Of a stretch of DNA of 64,000 bases, positions 38,301 to 46,520 are shown piece after piece. This DNA is from Nocardia higoensis NBRC 100133. GTDB lineage: Bacteria > Actinomycetota > Actinomycetes > Mycobacteriales > Mycobacteriaceae. Where the stretch lies: contig NZ_BAGA01000091.1 of assembly GCF_000308595.1 (NCBI RefSeq), positions 1-64,000 on the forward strand. Direction: 5' to 3'. The position numbers were made by a program, and so were the translations under genes. The first letter of the stretch is position 1. Every line of letters starts with the position of its first letter. The notes below the pieces were generated by a model, which saw only the letters and a program-made list of their open reading frames with translations, did no database searches and was not told the origin of the DNA.

Positions 38301-38662
38301 TCGATCCCGGGCCGTCGCGACCGCCACCCACTCGCCCAGGCGGAAGACCCGATTTCATAACGATCAAGCAACGAGACAGGGGCTCCGCAACCTATTCGTT
38401 ATCGATGGCCGGCTACATATTTCCCGTCGTCACAGGTCCGGCGCTCAGCGCGTGTACGGACAGATGCATGATTCGCTCGCGCGTGCAGCGGCAAGGCCCC
38501 CGACGTGCCCGCGAGCCGCGAGTGTGGCAGCATCCTCGTCGAGGCCGGGGTCCGAGAAATCAGGCGGGCACCGGTCGGCTGGTCCGGAGGCGGCTCCGGG
38601 TTCTCCCGGAGCCGCCCCACCGACATCGCGGCCACCGTTGCGACGGACCGGCCGCCCGGCTC
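38301..38662. other. 362 bp intergenic region with one terminator hairpin
   Basis: Between the methyltransferase stop and the convergent MFS stop. No coding frame is convincing. An AT-richer patch (ACCTATTCGTTATCG, around 38390) stands out against the GC background. The only structured element is the hairpin at 38589-38616. Confidence 0.6.
38589..38616 (-). terminator. Hairpin terminator after the MFS gene
   Basis: GGCGGCTCCGGG (38589-38600) and CCCGGAGCCGCC (38605-38616) pair fully around a TTCT loop, 46 bp downstream of the MFS stop on the minus strand. Confidence 0.75.
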
Positions 38663-40294
38663 TCAGCCGATCGATTCCCTCGTCGAGCCGTTCCCGGCCC
38701 CCTCGCTCACGGCCACGGGTTCGCCGTCGGCCACCTCGTCGGCCACGGAACCGTCTTCCGGTGCGGCCTTCTCGCCAGTGGCGGCTGTGGTCATCGCACG
38801 ACGGCCGGGCGCCCAGATCCCGAGCGCGACGGCGGCCACCAGCGTCAGCACGCCGAGCGCGAGGGCGGCATTGCAGGCGCCGTGCATGAAGGCCGACTGG
38901 GCGGCATCGACGAGCGGGTCCGCCTGCGGCCCGGCCTGCTCGGCCACCTGCATGGCGGCCGCCAGCGACCCGCTGACCGGCTCGCGCGCCTGCTCGGGCA
39001 GCTGCGGCAGCAGCGGGGCGATCCGCTCGGTGTACCCGGCGGCCAGCACACTGCCCGCGATCGCGATGCCCACCGCCGCGCCGACTTCGCGGGCGGCGTC
39101 GTTGACCGCCGAGGCCACGCCGTGTTTGGCGGCGGGCGTGTTCGCGATGATCGCGGCCGTGGCGGGCGGCGAACTCAAGCCGAGCCCGCTGCTCATCACC
39201 AGCAGCGGCCACAGCAGGTCGGTGTACACGCTCTCGGCGGTCAGCCGGGACAGCCCGATCAGCGCGATGCCGATCATGCCGACGCCGACCAGTGTCGGCA
39301 GGCGCAGCCCGAAACGCTCGGCCAGATACGGCGCGGCCATGGCGAGCGCGACCATCGGCACGATCATCGGTGCCAGCGCCACCGCCGATTTCAGCGCGCT
39401 GTAGCCGAGGAACAGCTGCATGAACTGCATGATCAGCAGGAAGGTGCCGAACGCCGCGAGGAACTGCATGCCGACCGCCACCGATCCGCTGCCGAATCCG
39501 CGCACCGCGAACAGGCGCACGTCCAGCAGCGGACGTTCCACCCGCAGTTCGACGAACACGAATCCCAGCCCGGCGAGCACAGCGCCGGCCAGCGCGAACA
39601 GCGTGACCGGATCGGTCCAGCCCCGCACGGGTCCTTCGATCGTGCCGATCACCAGCAGGCCGATCGCGGCCACCGAGCACACCGTGCCCAGCGGATCCAT
39701 GGCGGGGCGGGCATCGTCGGTGGAATCGGTGACCGTGCAACTCGCCACCGCGAGCACCACGCTGGCCGCGGCCATGGCCACGAAAATAGCGATCCAGGAG
39801 TGGAATTCGAGCAGCAGACCGGAGCCGAGGAAGCCGATCACCGCGCTGACACCGGCGACACCCGCCCAGGTCGCGATGGCGGCCGAGCGGCGGGACTCGG
39901 GGAAGTTGGCGGTCAGCAACGACAGGGTCGATGGCATGACCAGCGCCGCACCCGCGCCCGCGACGGCCCTGGCCACGATCAGCCAGGTGGGCGAGTCCAG
40001 CACCAGCGGTAGCGCCGAGGCCACCGAGAACAGCACCAGCCCCAGGACGAGGACCAGCCTGCGGCCGTAGCGATCGCCGAGCGCGCCGCACGGGAGCACC
40101 AGGCAGGCCAGCATGAGTGTGTAGCCGTCGATGATCCAGGTCAGCTGTTGCTGGGTCGCACCGGTGTCGGCGGCGATCTCGGGCAGGGCGGTGTACAGCG
40201 CCGCCATCGCGGCGATCACCAATGCCACCCCCATACAGGCGACGACCAGCAGCCACCACTGCCTTCCGGACAACCGAATGACGGTGCTATCCAT
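38663..40294 (-). CDS. MFS transporter, DHA2 (14-TMS) drug/proton antiporter family
   Basis: 543 residues with about 14 hydrophobic segments. Marks of the DHA2/QacA-EmrB class: ALYTALPEIAADTGATQQQLTWIIDGYTLMLACLVLPCGALGDRYGRRLVLVLGL (motif A and the D-R-x-G-R-R), and LIVARAVAGAGAALVMPSTLSLL (motif C-like). A 45-residue acidic/Gly tail follows the last segment. The gene is divergent from a TetR regulator with a long palindrome between them, the usual layout of a drug-inducible efflux pump. Substrate unknown. Confidence 0.9.
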   Translation of the reverse strand: MDSTVIRLSGRQWWLLVVACMGVALVIAAMAALYTALPEIAADTGATQQQLTWIIDGYTLMLACLVLPCGALGDRYGRRLVLVLGLVLFSVASALPLVLDSPTWLIVARAVAGAGAALVMPSTLSLLTANFPESRRSAAIATWAGVAGVSAVIGFLGSGLLLEFHSWIAIFVAMAAASVVLAVASCTVTDSTDDARPAMDPLGTVCSVAAIGLLVIGTIEGPVRGWTDPVTLFALAGAVLAGLGFVFVELRVERPLLDVRLFAVRGFGSGSVAVGMQFLAAFGTFLLIMQFMQLFLGYSALKSAVALAPMIVPMVALAMAAPYLAERFGLRLPTLVGVGMIGIALIGLSRLTAESVYTDLLWPLLVMSSGLGLSSPPATAAIIANTPAAKHGVASAVNDAAREVGAAVGIAIAGSVLAAGYTERIAPLLPQLPEQAREPVSGSLAAAMQVAEQAGPQADPLVDAAQSAFMHGACNAALALGVLTLVAAVALGIWAPGRRAMTTAATGEKAAPEDGSVADEVADGEPVAVSEGAGNGSTRESIG

Positions 40295-40313
40295 GTCGCC
40301 TCCCGAGAAACAG

Positions 40314-40344
40314 TACTATGAGTAGCGTACCGCTACCAGCAGTA
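40314..40344. promoter_or_regulatory. Extended palindrome, probable TetR operator for the MFS/tetR pair
   Basis: Arms nest around the centre at 40329: TACT (40314-40317) and AGTA (40341-40344) outside, GTAGCG (40322-40327) and CGCTAC (40331-40336) inside, with 4-base and 3-base gaps placed symmetrically. It lies 20 bp upstream of the MFS ATG and 55 bp before the tetR ATG used here, so one bound repressor could control both. Confidence 0.8.
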
Positions 40345-40398
40345 TCACAAGTGGGCCTCTCCGCGACAGGCCCGACTCGGAAAGGAGCCGCACATCCC

Positions 40399-41031
40399 AT
40401 GACCGCCGGCGCCGACGACTCCGACACCGACCCACGCACCGTCCGGTCCCGTCGGCGGTTGCTGGACGCGGCCGCCACCCTGCTCGAATCCGGCGGGCCC
40501 GAGGCGGTCACGATCGAGGCGGTCACGCGGCTGTCCAAGGTCGCGCGCACCACCCTGTACCGGCACTTCGCCAGCGCGCGGCAGTTGCGGGCGGCGACGC
40601 TGGAGCGTCTGCTGCCGCCGGTCATCGAGACCGCCCCGCCCGCCGGGCTGCGCGACGGCCTGATCACCTCGCTGGTCCGCCAAGCCGCCGTCATCGACGA
40701 CGCCCCGCTGCACATGAGCAGTTTGGCCTGGCTGGCCACCGCCGACCGCGACTCCGGGGCCGACGGCGCCGCCACCCACTCGCTGCGCGCCCGGCTCATC
40801 GAGCAGTACCGCGCGCCGTTCGACCGCGTGCTGGAAACCCCCGAAGCCCAGGCGAGATTGGGTGACTTCGACCGCACCCGGGCCCTGGCCCAGCTACTCG
40901 GTCCCATCGTTTTCGCCAAGCTCATCGGCCTCGACACCGCCACGCCGGAGGAATGTGCCCGGCTCGTCGACGACTTCCTCACCGCTCGCGACGCCGAACG
41001 CGAGCGCGACCGCCGATCCTCGGCCACGTGA
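40399..41031 (+). CDS. TetR family transcriptional regulator, divergent to MFS transporter
   Basis: 210 residues. TetR helix-turn-helix: RSRRRLLDAAATLLESGGPEAVTIEAVTRLSKVARTTLYRHFASARQLRAATLERLL, followed by a ligand domain with a helical C-terminus and a charged tail. ATG 40399 follows AAAGGAG; an upstream ATG at 40318 lies inside the operator palindrome and would add 27 residues without family similarity. Probably represses itself and the divergent MFS pump. Confidence 0.88.
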   Translation: MTAGADDSDTDPRTVRSRRRLLDAAATLLESGGPEAVTIEAVTRLSKVARTTLYRHFASARQLRAATLERLLPPVIETAPPAGLRDGLITSLVRQAAVIDDAPLHMSSLAWLATADRDSGADGAATHSLRARLIEQYRAPFDRVLETPEAQARLGDFDRTRALAQLLGPIVFAKLIGLDTATPEECARLVDDFLTARDAERERDRRSSAT

Positions 41032-41188
41032 GGACCGCGTGCACACGAAGGGCATACCGCTGCCGGAGGAACTGAGGTCTGTCGGAGAATCCCGCGCCCC
41101 TGCCACCATGACCCGGACCGACGAATTCCACCTGTCCGAGGGGCTTCGCCGTTCGGTCGGTCGCGGCCGTCCCTCTCGAAAGGGATCC

Positions 41189-41446
41189 ATGAAACTCCTC
41201 GTGCGCGCGACCCCGGTCGTGGCCGCCCTCGCGGCGTCCGTCCTCTGCGTCGCGGCTCCCGCGTCCGCCGAGACGACCGGAGCCCCGGCTCCCGCGGTCG
41301 CCCAGCAGATCGCGATCAATACCACCGGCAGTTCCGGCCTCGATGTGGTCGCGACCATCATCGACGCTCTGCTGCGCGGCTCGACAGGCTCGGGATTCAA
41401 CGCCTGCTACCCCTCTCCGCTGGGTGGGTGCACCGGCCCCCTGTGA
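41189..41446 (+). CDS. Small secreted protein
   Basis: 85 residues. Signal peptide: MKLLVRATPVVAALAASVLC with cleavage after APASA. The mature ~57 residues include QQIAINTTGSSGLDVVATIIDALLRGSTGSGFNACYPSPLGGCTGPL; two Cys near the C-terminus may form a disulfide. No recognised domain. The ATG follows AAAGGG. The last 40 bp overlap the 3' end of the convergent hydrolase gene. Confidence 0.65.
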   Translation: MKLLVRATPVVAALAASVLCVAAPASAETTGAPAPAVAQQIAINTTGSSGLDVVATIIDALLRGSTGSGFNACYPSPLGGCTGPL

Positions 41447-42444
41447 CCGGCGGGCGCCGACCCGGACCGCACCCGTACCGAATCGCCGAGGTGCGCCGTG
41501 ATCAGGGCGTTCACCTCGTCACCTCGTTCGAGCGGCAGCAGGTGACCCGCGCCGGGCAGGGCGGTGACCGTGCGTAGCCCCGGCACGCACGCGCGCATGA
41601 CGCCGAGCGGGTCGCGTCCGCTGAACCCGGCCATGTCCGGGTCGTTCTCGCCGTAGACGAAGTACGTCGGCACCCGCACGACGGGGTCCAGGTCGGCGGT
41701 CAGTTCCCAGTTCCGGTCGAAGTTGCGATACCAGTTGAGCCCGCCGGAGAAGCCGGTGCGCTCGAATTCGGCTGCGAGGGCGTCGAACTCGGCGACCGAC
41801 AACCACGGCCACGGCAGGGCGGGCGCCTGCGGAAGCACATCGAGGTACCCGCGGCCCGGCGGATGGCGCCAGGTGTCCAGGTAGCGGTAGTCGCCACTGA
41901 GCGCGTAGTACACGCGCGCCAGGAACTCCCGGGGAGCGGCGTCGAGTTCGCGGTCGGCGACGCCCGGACGCTGGAAGTAGTCCAGATGCAGGAAATGCCG
42001 TTGCGCCGCCTTCGCCCACAGCTGCGAGGGCGGTCGCGGCGGACGGGGCGTGTACGGATTGTTCAGCACGATCATCGCGCGCACCCGCTCCGGCGCGCGC
42101 TGGGCCAGCTCCCACAACAGGGCGGCCCCGAAATCCAGTCCGATGAATACCGCCTGCTCGGCTCCGATGTCGTCGAGCAGGGCCAGCAGGTCCGCGATGA
42201 CCGCGAGATTCGTGTAGGCCGCGGGATCGGCGGGCGCGTCGGTGCGGCCAGCGCCGCGCAGGTCGGGGGCCAGCGCCCGGAAGCCCGCCGCGGCGACCGC
42301 CGCGAGCTGCCGATGCCAGATGTACCCGGTGTGCGGGAATCCGTGACAGAAGATCACCGGCCGGCCCGCGCCGCGCTCGGTGACGTGCATGCGGATGCCC
42401 GCGCCGGTCACGTACCGGGATATCGGCGGTTCGGTCACCGTCAC
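41407..42444 (-). CDS. Alpha/beta hydrolase, epoxide-hydrolase-like
   Basis: 345 residues. Oxyanion motif FCHGFPHTGYIWHRQL, then GAGRTDAP, and the nucleophile elbow FIGLDFGAALLWELA: the nucleophile position holds Asp, as in epoxide hydrolases and dehalogenases rather than Ser esterases. Charge-relay candidates are Asp in VYGENDPDM and His in GAGHLLPLERG. GTG 42442-42444 is chosen with GAGGCGAGC upstream; earlier starts lie in the promoter. Divergent from the SDR gene across a KstR-like palindrome. Confidence 0.82.
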   Translation of the reverse strand: MTVTEPPISRYVTGAGIRMHVTERGAGRPVIFCHGFPHTGYIWHRQLAAVAAAGFRALAPDLRGAGRTDAPADPAAYTNLAVIADLLALLDDIGAEQAVFIGLDFGAALLWELAQRAPERVRAMIVLNNPYTPRPPRPPSQLWAKAAQRHFLHLDYFQRPGVADRELDAAPREFLARVYYALSGDYRYLDTWRHPPGRGYLDVLPQAPALPWPWLSVAEFDALAAEFERTGFSGGLNWYRNFDRNWELTADLDPVVRVPTYFVYGENDPDMAGFSGRDPLGVMRACVPGLRTVTALPGAGHLLPLERGDEVNALITAHLGDSVRVRSGSAPAGHRGPVHPPSGEG

Positions 42445-42508
42445 CGGGCTCGCCTCATTGCCACCTCGTCTCCGCGGGCTCGCATTTTCGCGAACTCCGC
42501 ATCGAAAG

Positions 42509-42522
42509 TAGAACACGTTCTA
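42509..42522. promoter_or_regulatory. KstR-like 14-bp operator
   Basis: TAGAACACGTTCTA fits the T-N2-AAC-N2-GTT-N2-A pattern known for KstR, the TetR repressor of sterol catabolism in Corynebacteriales. It lies between the divergent hydrolase and SDR genes; TAATGT (42535-42540) is a fair -10 for the SDR gene, putting the box across its -35 region. Other TetR proteins use similar palindromes, so the regulator is not certain. Confidence 0.65.
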
Positions 42523-42549
42523 TGTTTCTCACGGTAATGTCCGACAGTC

Positions 42550-43398
42550 GTGAGCGGAATACCTGGGCAACTTCGTGATCGCGTCGCGGTCGTCACCGGC
42601 GCGAGTCGCGGCATCGGCAAGGGCATCGCCCTCGAGCTGGGCGCCGCGGGCGCCACCGTCTACGTGACCGGCCGATCGGTCACGCCGGGCAAGCTGCCCG
42701 GCACCGTGCACGAGACGGCCGCCCGCATCACCGAACTCGGCGGCGTCGGCGTTCCGATGGTGTGCGACCACCGCGACGACGACGCGGTCGCCCGGCTGTT
42801 CCAACGGATCGCCGAGGAGCACGGGCGCCTCGACGTGCTGGTGAACAACGTCTACAACTCCCCCGCCGCGAGCCGCTGGCTGGGCAAGCCGTTCTGGCAG
42901 GTGCCGCCCGACGCCTGGGATCAGACCTTCGACGTCGGCGTGCGGTCGCACTATGCCGCGGCGGTGTTCGCCGCTCCGCTGCTGATCGGCTCGAACGGCC
43001 TGCTGGTGAACATCTCCTCCCCCGGCGCGATCCGCTACATGCACAACGCCGTCTACGGCGTGGCCAAGGCAGCGCTGGATCGGTTCACCGCGGATCTGGC
43101 GCACGATCTGGCGGACACCGGCGTCACGGTGGTCTCGCTGTGGCCGGGCATCGTCGACACCGAACTGCTGCAACTGGTTCCGGCCGACGACCAGGGCAGG
43201 CGACTGGTGACCCTGCCGGGCGAAGGCACCTTCGACCTCGATGCCGCCGAATCCCCGCACTTCGCCGGACGAGCGGTCGTCGCGCTGGCCGGCGATCCGG
43301 GCCGCCGCTGTCTGAGCGGATCGGCCACGCGCGTGCACGAGCTCGCCGATCGCTACGGATTCACCGACATCGACGGTCGTGTCCCGCGCAACGATTGA
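42550..43398 (+). CDS. Short-chain dehydrogenase/reductase (SDR)
   Basis: 282 residues. Classical SDR cofactor motif VVTGASRGIGKGIALELGAAGATVYVTGRS (TGxxxGxG), NNVYNSP in place of NNAG, substrate Ser in LVNISSPGAIRYMHNAVYGVAKAAL with the YGVAK catalytic Tyr-x3-Lys. The Arg after TGRS suggests NADP preference. GTG start after a -10-like TAATGT, possibly leaderless. Sits beside a KstR-like box, so a role in sterol or lipid catabolism is possible. Confidence 0.88.
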   Translation: MSGIPGQLRDRVAVVTGASRGIGKGIALELGAAGATVYVTGRSVTPGKLPGTVHETAARITELGGVGVPMVCDHRDDDAVARLFQRIAEEHGRLDVLVNNVYNSPAASRWLGKPFWQVPPDAWDQTFDVGVRSHYAAAVFAAPLLIGSNGLLVNISSPGAIRYMHNAVYGVAKAALDRFTADLAHDLADTGVTVVSLWPGIVDTELLQLVPADDQGRRLVTLPGEGTFDLDAAESPHFAGRAVVALAGDPGRRCLSGSATRVHELADRYGFTDIDGRVPRND

Positions 43399-43445
43399 CC
43401 ATCGCCGCTGGACAGCGTGTGCGCGGACCGGGATGATCGGCACCG

Positions 43446-43958
43446 ATGACCACTGCCGGCCCGATCCTGCTCACTCCGAGGCTCAGAATGCGCCCGCTCC
43501 GCGCTTCCGATGCCGAACGGCTCCACGAGCACTGGAACGATCCGGGTATCCGCCGCAATCTCTTCGACGACGAGCCGGTGATCGCGGCCATGGTGGTGGC
43601 CCTCACCGAGCGCAGTGACCTCGATTTCGCCATGCGCGGCTACGGATTCTGGACGCTGGTCCCCCGCTCCTCGCGCAACGGCAAGCTACTGGGCGTCTGC
43701 GGATTGCGCTGGAGCAGAGACGGCATCCGGATGATCTCGAGCGTCGAAGAGGGCCATCGCGGCGAGGGATTGGCGCTGGAGGCCTGCCGCGCCGTGCTCG
43801 ACTACGCGTTCGGCACCCTCGGCCTGGACCGGGTGATCGCGGCCATGGACGAACACGCCGAGTCGTCGATCCAGCTCTGCGAACGGCTGGGAATGGTCCG
43901 CACCGGGACGACCGACCATCTCGTGCACTTCGAGGCCCGCGCCGTCCCACCCGCCTGA
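43446..43958 (+). CDS. GNAT family N-acetyltransferase, RimJ/RimL-like
   Basis: 170 residues. LLTPRLRMRPLRASDAERLHEHWNDPGIRRNLFDD is the typical N-terminus of the ribosomal-protein-acetyltransferase-like branch. SSVEEGHRGEGLALEACRAVLDYAF is the acetyl-CoA loop, and LDRVIAAMDEHAESSIQLCERLGMVRTG closes the fold. Substrate unknown. Convergent with secG. Confidence 0.85.
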   Translation: MTTAGPILLTPRLRMRPLRASDAERLHEHWNDPGIRRNLFDDEPVIAAMVVALTERSDLDFAMRGYGFWTLVPRSSRNGKLLGVCGLRWSRDGIRMISSVEEGHRGEGLALEACRAVLDYAFGTLGLDRVIAAMDEHAESSIQLCERLGMVRTGTTDHLVHFEARAVPPA

Positions 43959-43989
43959 CGGGTGCGCTGCGCGGGCCGTGCCGGGCCGA

Positions 43990-44223
43990 TCAGGAGAACT
44001 TGATCTCCAGGCCGATGCCGAGAATGGCGATGAGCCAGATGATGCCGGTGAAGATGGTGAGGCGGTCGAGGTTCTTCTCGACGACGGTGGAACCCGACAG
44101 GCTGGACTGCACGCCACCGCCGAAAAGGCTGGACAGACCCCCACCCTTGGCGCGGTGCAGCAGCACCAGCAGCACCAGCAGCACGCTGGTGATGATAAGG
44201 AGGATATCCAGGAACATCCGCAT
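43990..44223 (-). CDS. secG: Preprotein translocase subunit SecG
   Basis: 77 residues. Two membrane segments (FLDILLIITSVLLVLLVLL and IFTGIIWLIAILGIGL) flank the conserved cytoplasmic loop LHRAKGGGLSSLFGGGVQSSLSGSTVVEKNLDRLT, which is diagnostic. It assists SecYE in protein export. Two ATG codons (44223, 44217) are possible. In mycobacteria secG follows tpi directly; here a MFS gene and a META lipoprotein gene stand between. Confidence 0.93.
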   Translation of the reverse strand: MRMFLDILLIITSVLLVLLVLLHRAKGGGLSSLFGGGVQSSLSGSTVVEKNLDRLTIFTGIIWLIAILGIGLEIKFS

Positions 44224-44281
44224 GCCGGTCAGTCTATGGGGTAGACGCTCGCCCACCCCAATCGGGCGCCTCCGGCAGCGG

Positions 44282-45886
44282 TCAGCGCCCCGGCAGATCG
44301 ACCGCGACCAGGTGACTGATCCGCGGCTCGCCCGCACTGAATTCGCTGACCGCCTGCGTGCGCAGCCGATCCTGCGCGGTGAGCCGCACCTGGTGCTGAT
44401 GCATGTGCTCTGCCCAGGACCGCACCACGAAGGCCTCGACGAAGCGATTGATCACGCCGACATCGCGGAACAGCCGCCACTCCATCGCTCCGGTGCGTTG
44501 GGTCGATCGCCCGACGAACACCATCGCGGCGAGGAACTCCTCGGCCCGCTCGGGCGGCACGTCGTAGTAGCGCAGCACCAGCACCGGTCCGTCGTCGGGA
44601 TCGGGCTCGACCACCAGCTCCGGCTCCGGCCAGAACGTCGCCGGGGTCAGGTCCAGCTCCTCGGCGTCGTGGCGGATCGGCAGCCACACGCTGACCGCCG
44701 CACCACAGATCAGCAAGCCCGCCGAGATCAGCAGCGCGGTGACCGATGAGGTCACCCCTGCCACCAGGCCCCACAGCAGCGCGCCGAGTGCCTGACCGCC
44801 CATGAACACCAGCATGTACACCGACAGGCCGCGCGCGCGCACCCAGGCGGGCAGCAGCAGCTGCATGGTCGCGTTCATCGTCGACAGCGCCAGCAGCCAC
44901 GCCATGCCCGCGGCCACCAGCAGCGCCAGCACCGCGGCCACACTGAGCAGCAGCGCGGCGCCCGCGGCGGCCAGCCCGAACACCACCGAGGCGATGGTGA
45001 GCCGCTGCGTCGGCGTCAGCTTGGCGCGGATGCGGGCCAGCGCCAGCGCCCCGGCGACCGCGCCGACGCCGAGCGCGCCGAGCATGAGGCCGTAGCCGGA
45101 GGAATCCAGCCCGAGCTGGTCGCGCGCGATGATCGGCAGCAACGCCCAGACCGCGCTCGCCGGGCCGACGAACAGCAGGCAGCGCAACAGGACCCGCCGG
45201 ATCGCCGGCGCCGCGCGGATGAATCGGGTGCCCGCCTGCAAGGCCGCAAGCGGTCGCTCGGACGGCAGCCTGCGATCGGCGGGCGGACGCCGCCAGAACA
45301 CCAGCACCGCGACGATGCCGCCGAAGGACAGCGCGTTCAGCGCGAAGACCAGCGCGGGCCCGGAAGCCGCGACCAGCAGACCAGCGAGCGCGGGCCCGAC
45401 GGCGCGGCCGATATTGACGTTCATGCTGCCCAGCGCGGCGGCGGACGGAATCTGCTGGCGGGGCACGAGTTCGGGCTGGATGGCCTGCCAGGACGGCGCG
45501 GTGATCGCCTGCCCGCAGCCGAGCAGGAACAACAGGAGCAGCAGCACGCCCGGCGTGGTGTGACCGGTCGCGGTGGCGACCGCCAGCACCGTGGCCAGCA
45601 CCGCCATCGTCGATTGGGCGCCGAGCAACAGCCTGCGCCGGTCCATCAGATCGGCCAGCACACCCGAGGGGATCGACAGCAGCATCACCGGCAGCGTGAT
45701 CGCGGTCTGCACAAGCGAGACCAGCGTCGCCGCGTTCGGCTCGTCCACCAGCAGCCACTGCGCGCCCACCGTCTGCATCCAGGTGCCCATGTTCGACACC
45801 AGTTGCGCGATCCAGAGAGCACGGTAGATCGGGGAGCGCAACGGCGCCCAGGTGGACAGTGGTTGCGTGGCGTCGGCGGTGGTCAC
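44282..45886 (-). CDS. MFS transporter (MFS_3/EntS-like) with C-terminal extra domain
   Basis: 534 residues. About 12 hydrophobic segments in the first ~400; the N-terminus (LSTWAPLRSPIYRALWIAQLVSNMGTWMQTVGAQWLLV) is typical of PF05977 MFS_3, then LADLMDRRRLLLGAQ and NVNIGRAVGPALAGLL. The last ~130 residues (PVLVLRYYDVPPERAEEFLAAMVFVGRSTQRTGAMEWRLFRDVGVINRFVEAFVVRSWAEHMHQHQVRL) look like a dimeric ferredoxin-fold/monooxygenase-like domain, common in this subfamily. TAAGCT lies 7 bases before GTG; likely leaderless. Confidence 0.85.
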   Translation of the reverse strand: MTTADATQPLSTWAPLRSPIYRALWIAQLVSNMGTWMQTVGAQWLLVDEPNAATLVSLVQTAITLPVMLLSIPSGVLADLMDRRRLLLGAQSTMAVLATVLAVATATGHTTPGVLLLLLFLLGCGQAITAPSWQAIQPELVPRQQIPSAAALGSMNVNIGRAVGPALAGLLVAASGPALVFALNALSFGGIVAVLVFWRRPPADRRLPSERPLAALQAGTRFIRAAPAIRRVLLRCLLFVGPASAVWALLPIIARDQLGLDSSGYGLMLGALGVGAVAGALALARIRAKLTPTQRLTIASVVFGLAAAGAALLLSVAAVLALLVAAGMAWLLALSTMNATMQLLLPAWVRARGLSVYMLVFMGGQALGALLWGLVAGVTSSVTALLISAGLLICGAAVSVWLPIRHDAEELDLTPATFWPEPELVVEPDPDDGPVLVLRYYDVPPERAEEFLAAMVFVGRSTQRTGAMEWRLFRDVGVINRFVEAFVVRSWAEHMHQHQVRLTAQDRLRTQAVSEFSAGEPRISHLVAVDLPGR

Positions 45887-45893
45887 TGTGCCG

Positions 45894-45911
45894 AGCTTAT
45901 CGGCGTAGCAT
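45894..45911. promoter_or_regulatory. Back-to-back divergent -10 boxes
   Basis: Minus-strand TAAGCT (45899-45894) serves the MFS gene and plus-strand TAGCAT (45906-45911) serves the META gene; only 6 bp separate them, and the start codons are 32 bp apart. Each -35 region must lie inside the other gene. Confidence 0.6.
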
Positions 45912-45918
45912 CGCGGCC

Positions 45919-46398
45919 ATGTCGGCACCGATGGCACGGATCGCGATAGCGGCGCTCGCCGCGTGCCTGCTCACCGGCTGCGGCGCGGACGCGGACTCCG
46001 CGCCGACGGCCGAAACCGACGCCCCCGGCCCGGCGTTGCGCGGCACCACGTGGGTGGTCACCGAGTTGGTGCGGACCGAGGCGGGCGTCGACCGGAACAC
46101 GCCGGTGGATCAGTCGACCGCGCAGGCGACCCTGTCGATCGCCGAGGACGGAGCGGTGTCCGGGTCGGGCGGCTGCAATCGCCTGATCGGCACCGCCACC
46201 GTACGTGACGAGTCGGCGGACGCCGCGACCATCGACTTCCGGCTGGGCTCCACCCGGATGATGTGCGCGCCGGATGCGATGGCCGTCGAGGACGCCGTCC
46301 TCGGGGTCCTCGGCGAGGGCACCGACGCGCTGATCTCCGGCGATACGCTGACATTGCGCGCCGGGGACGGCCACGGGCTGGTTCTCGTCGCAAGGTGA
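45919..46398 (+). CDS. META-domain (HslJ-like) lipoprotein
   Basis: 159 residues. Signal peptide ends with the lipobox LTGC (AALAACLLTGCGAD), then ~20 disordered residues. The META domain is seen in RGTTWVVTELV, TLSIAEDGAVSGSGGCNRLIGTATV and FRLGSTRMMCAPDAMAVEDAVLGVL, including the conserved pair of Cys. Such proteins are linked to heat shock or antibiotic tolerance in other bacteria; function here is unknown. TAGCAT ends 7 bases before the ATG, leaderless-like. Confidence 0.85.
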   Translation: MSAPMARIAIAALAACLLTGCGADADSAPTAETDAPGPALRGTTWVVTELVRTEAGVDRNTPVDQSTAQATLSIAEDGAVSGSGGCNRLIGTATVRDESADAATIDFRLGSTRMMCAPDAMAVEDAVLGVLGEGTDALISGDTLTLRAGDGHGLVLVAR

Positions 46399-46466
46399 TA
46401 CCCGCACGCCTGGCCGGCTCGACGACCACGGCAAAACGAGGCACGCCGCGAAGGGCACGAACAACA

Positions 46467-46502
46467 CCGGCCCGGTATCCCTTGCGCGGGATACCGGGCC
46501 GG
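46467..46502. terminator. 15-bp hairpin terminator between META gene and tpiA
   Basis: CCGGCCCGGTATCCC (46467-46481) pairs with 46488-46502 around a 6-base loop. It lies between the convergent META and tpiA stops; TTGTCTCT follows on the plus strand. Probably bidirectional. Confidence 0.85.
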
Positions 46503-46520
46503 TTGTCTCTGCTCAGCCGA

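Noticed and set aside
42441..42489. Short upstream reading frame in front of the epoxide-hydrolase-like gene
   Set aside because: A 14-codon frame ends in GTGA at the hydrolase start; could be a leader peptide but nothing beyond the overlap supports it.
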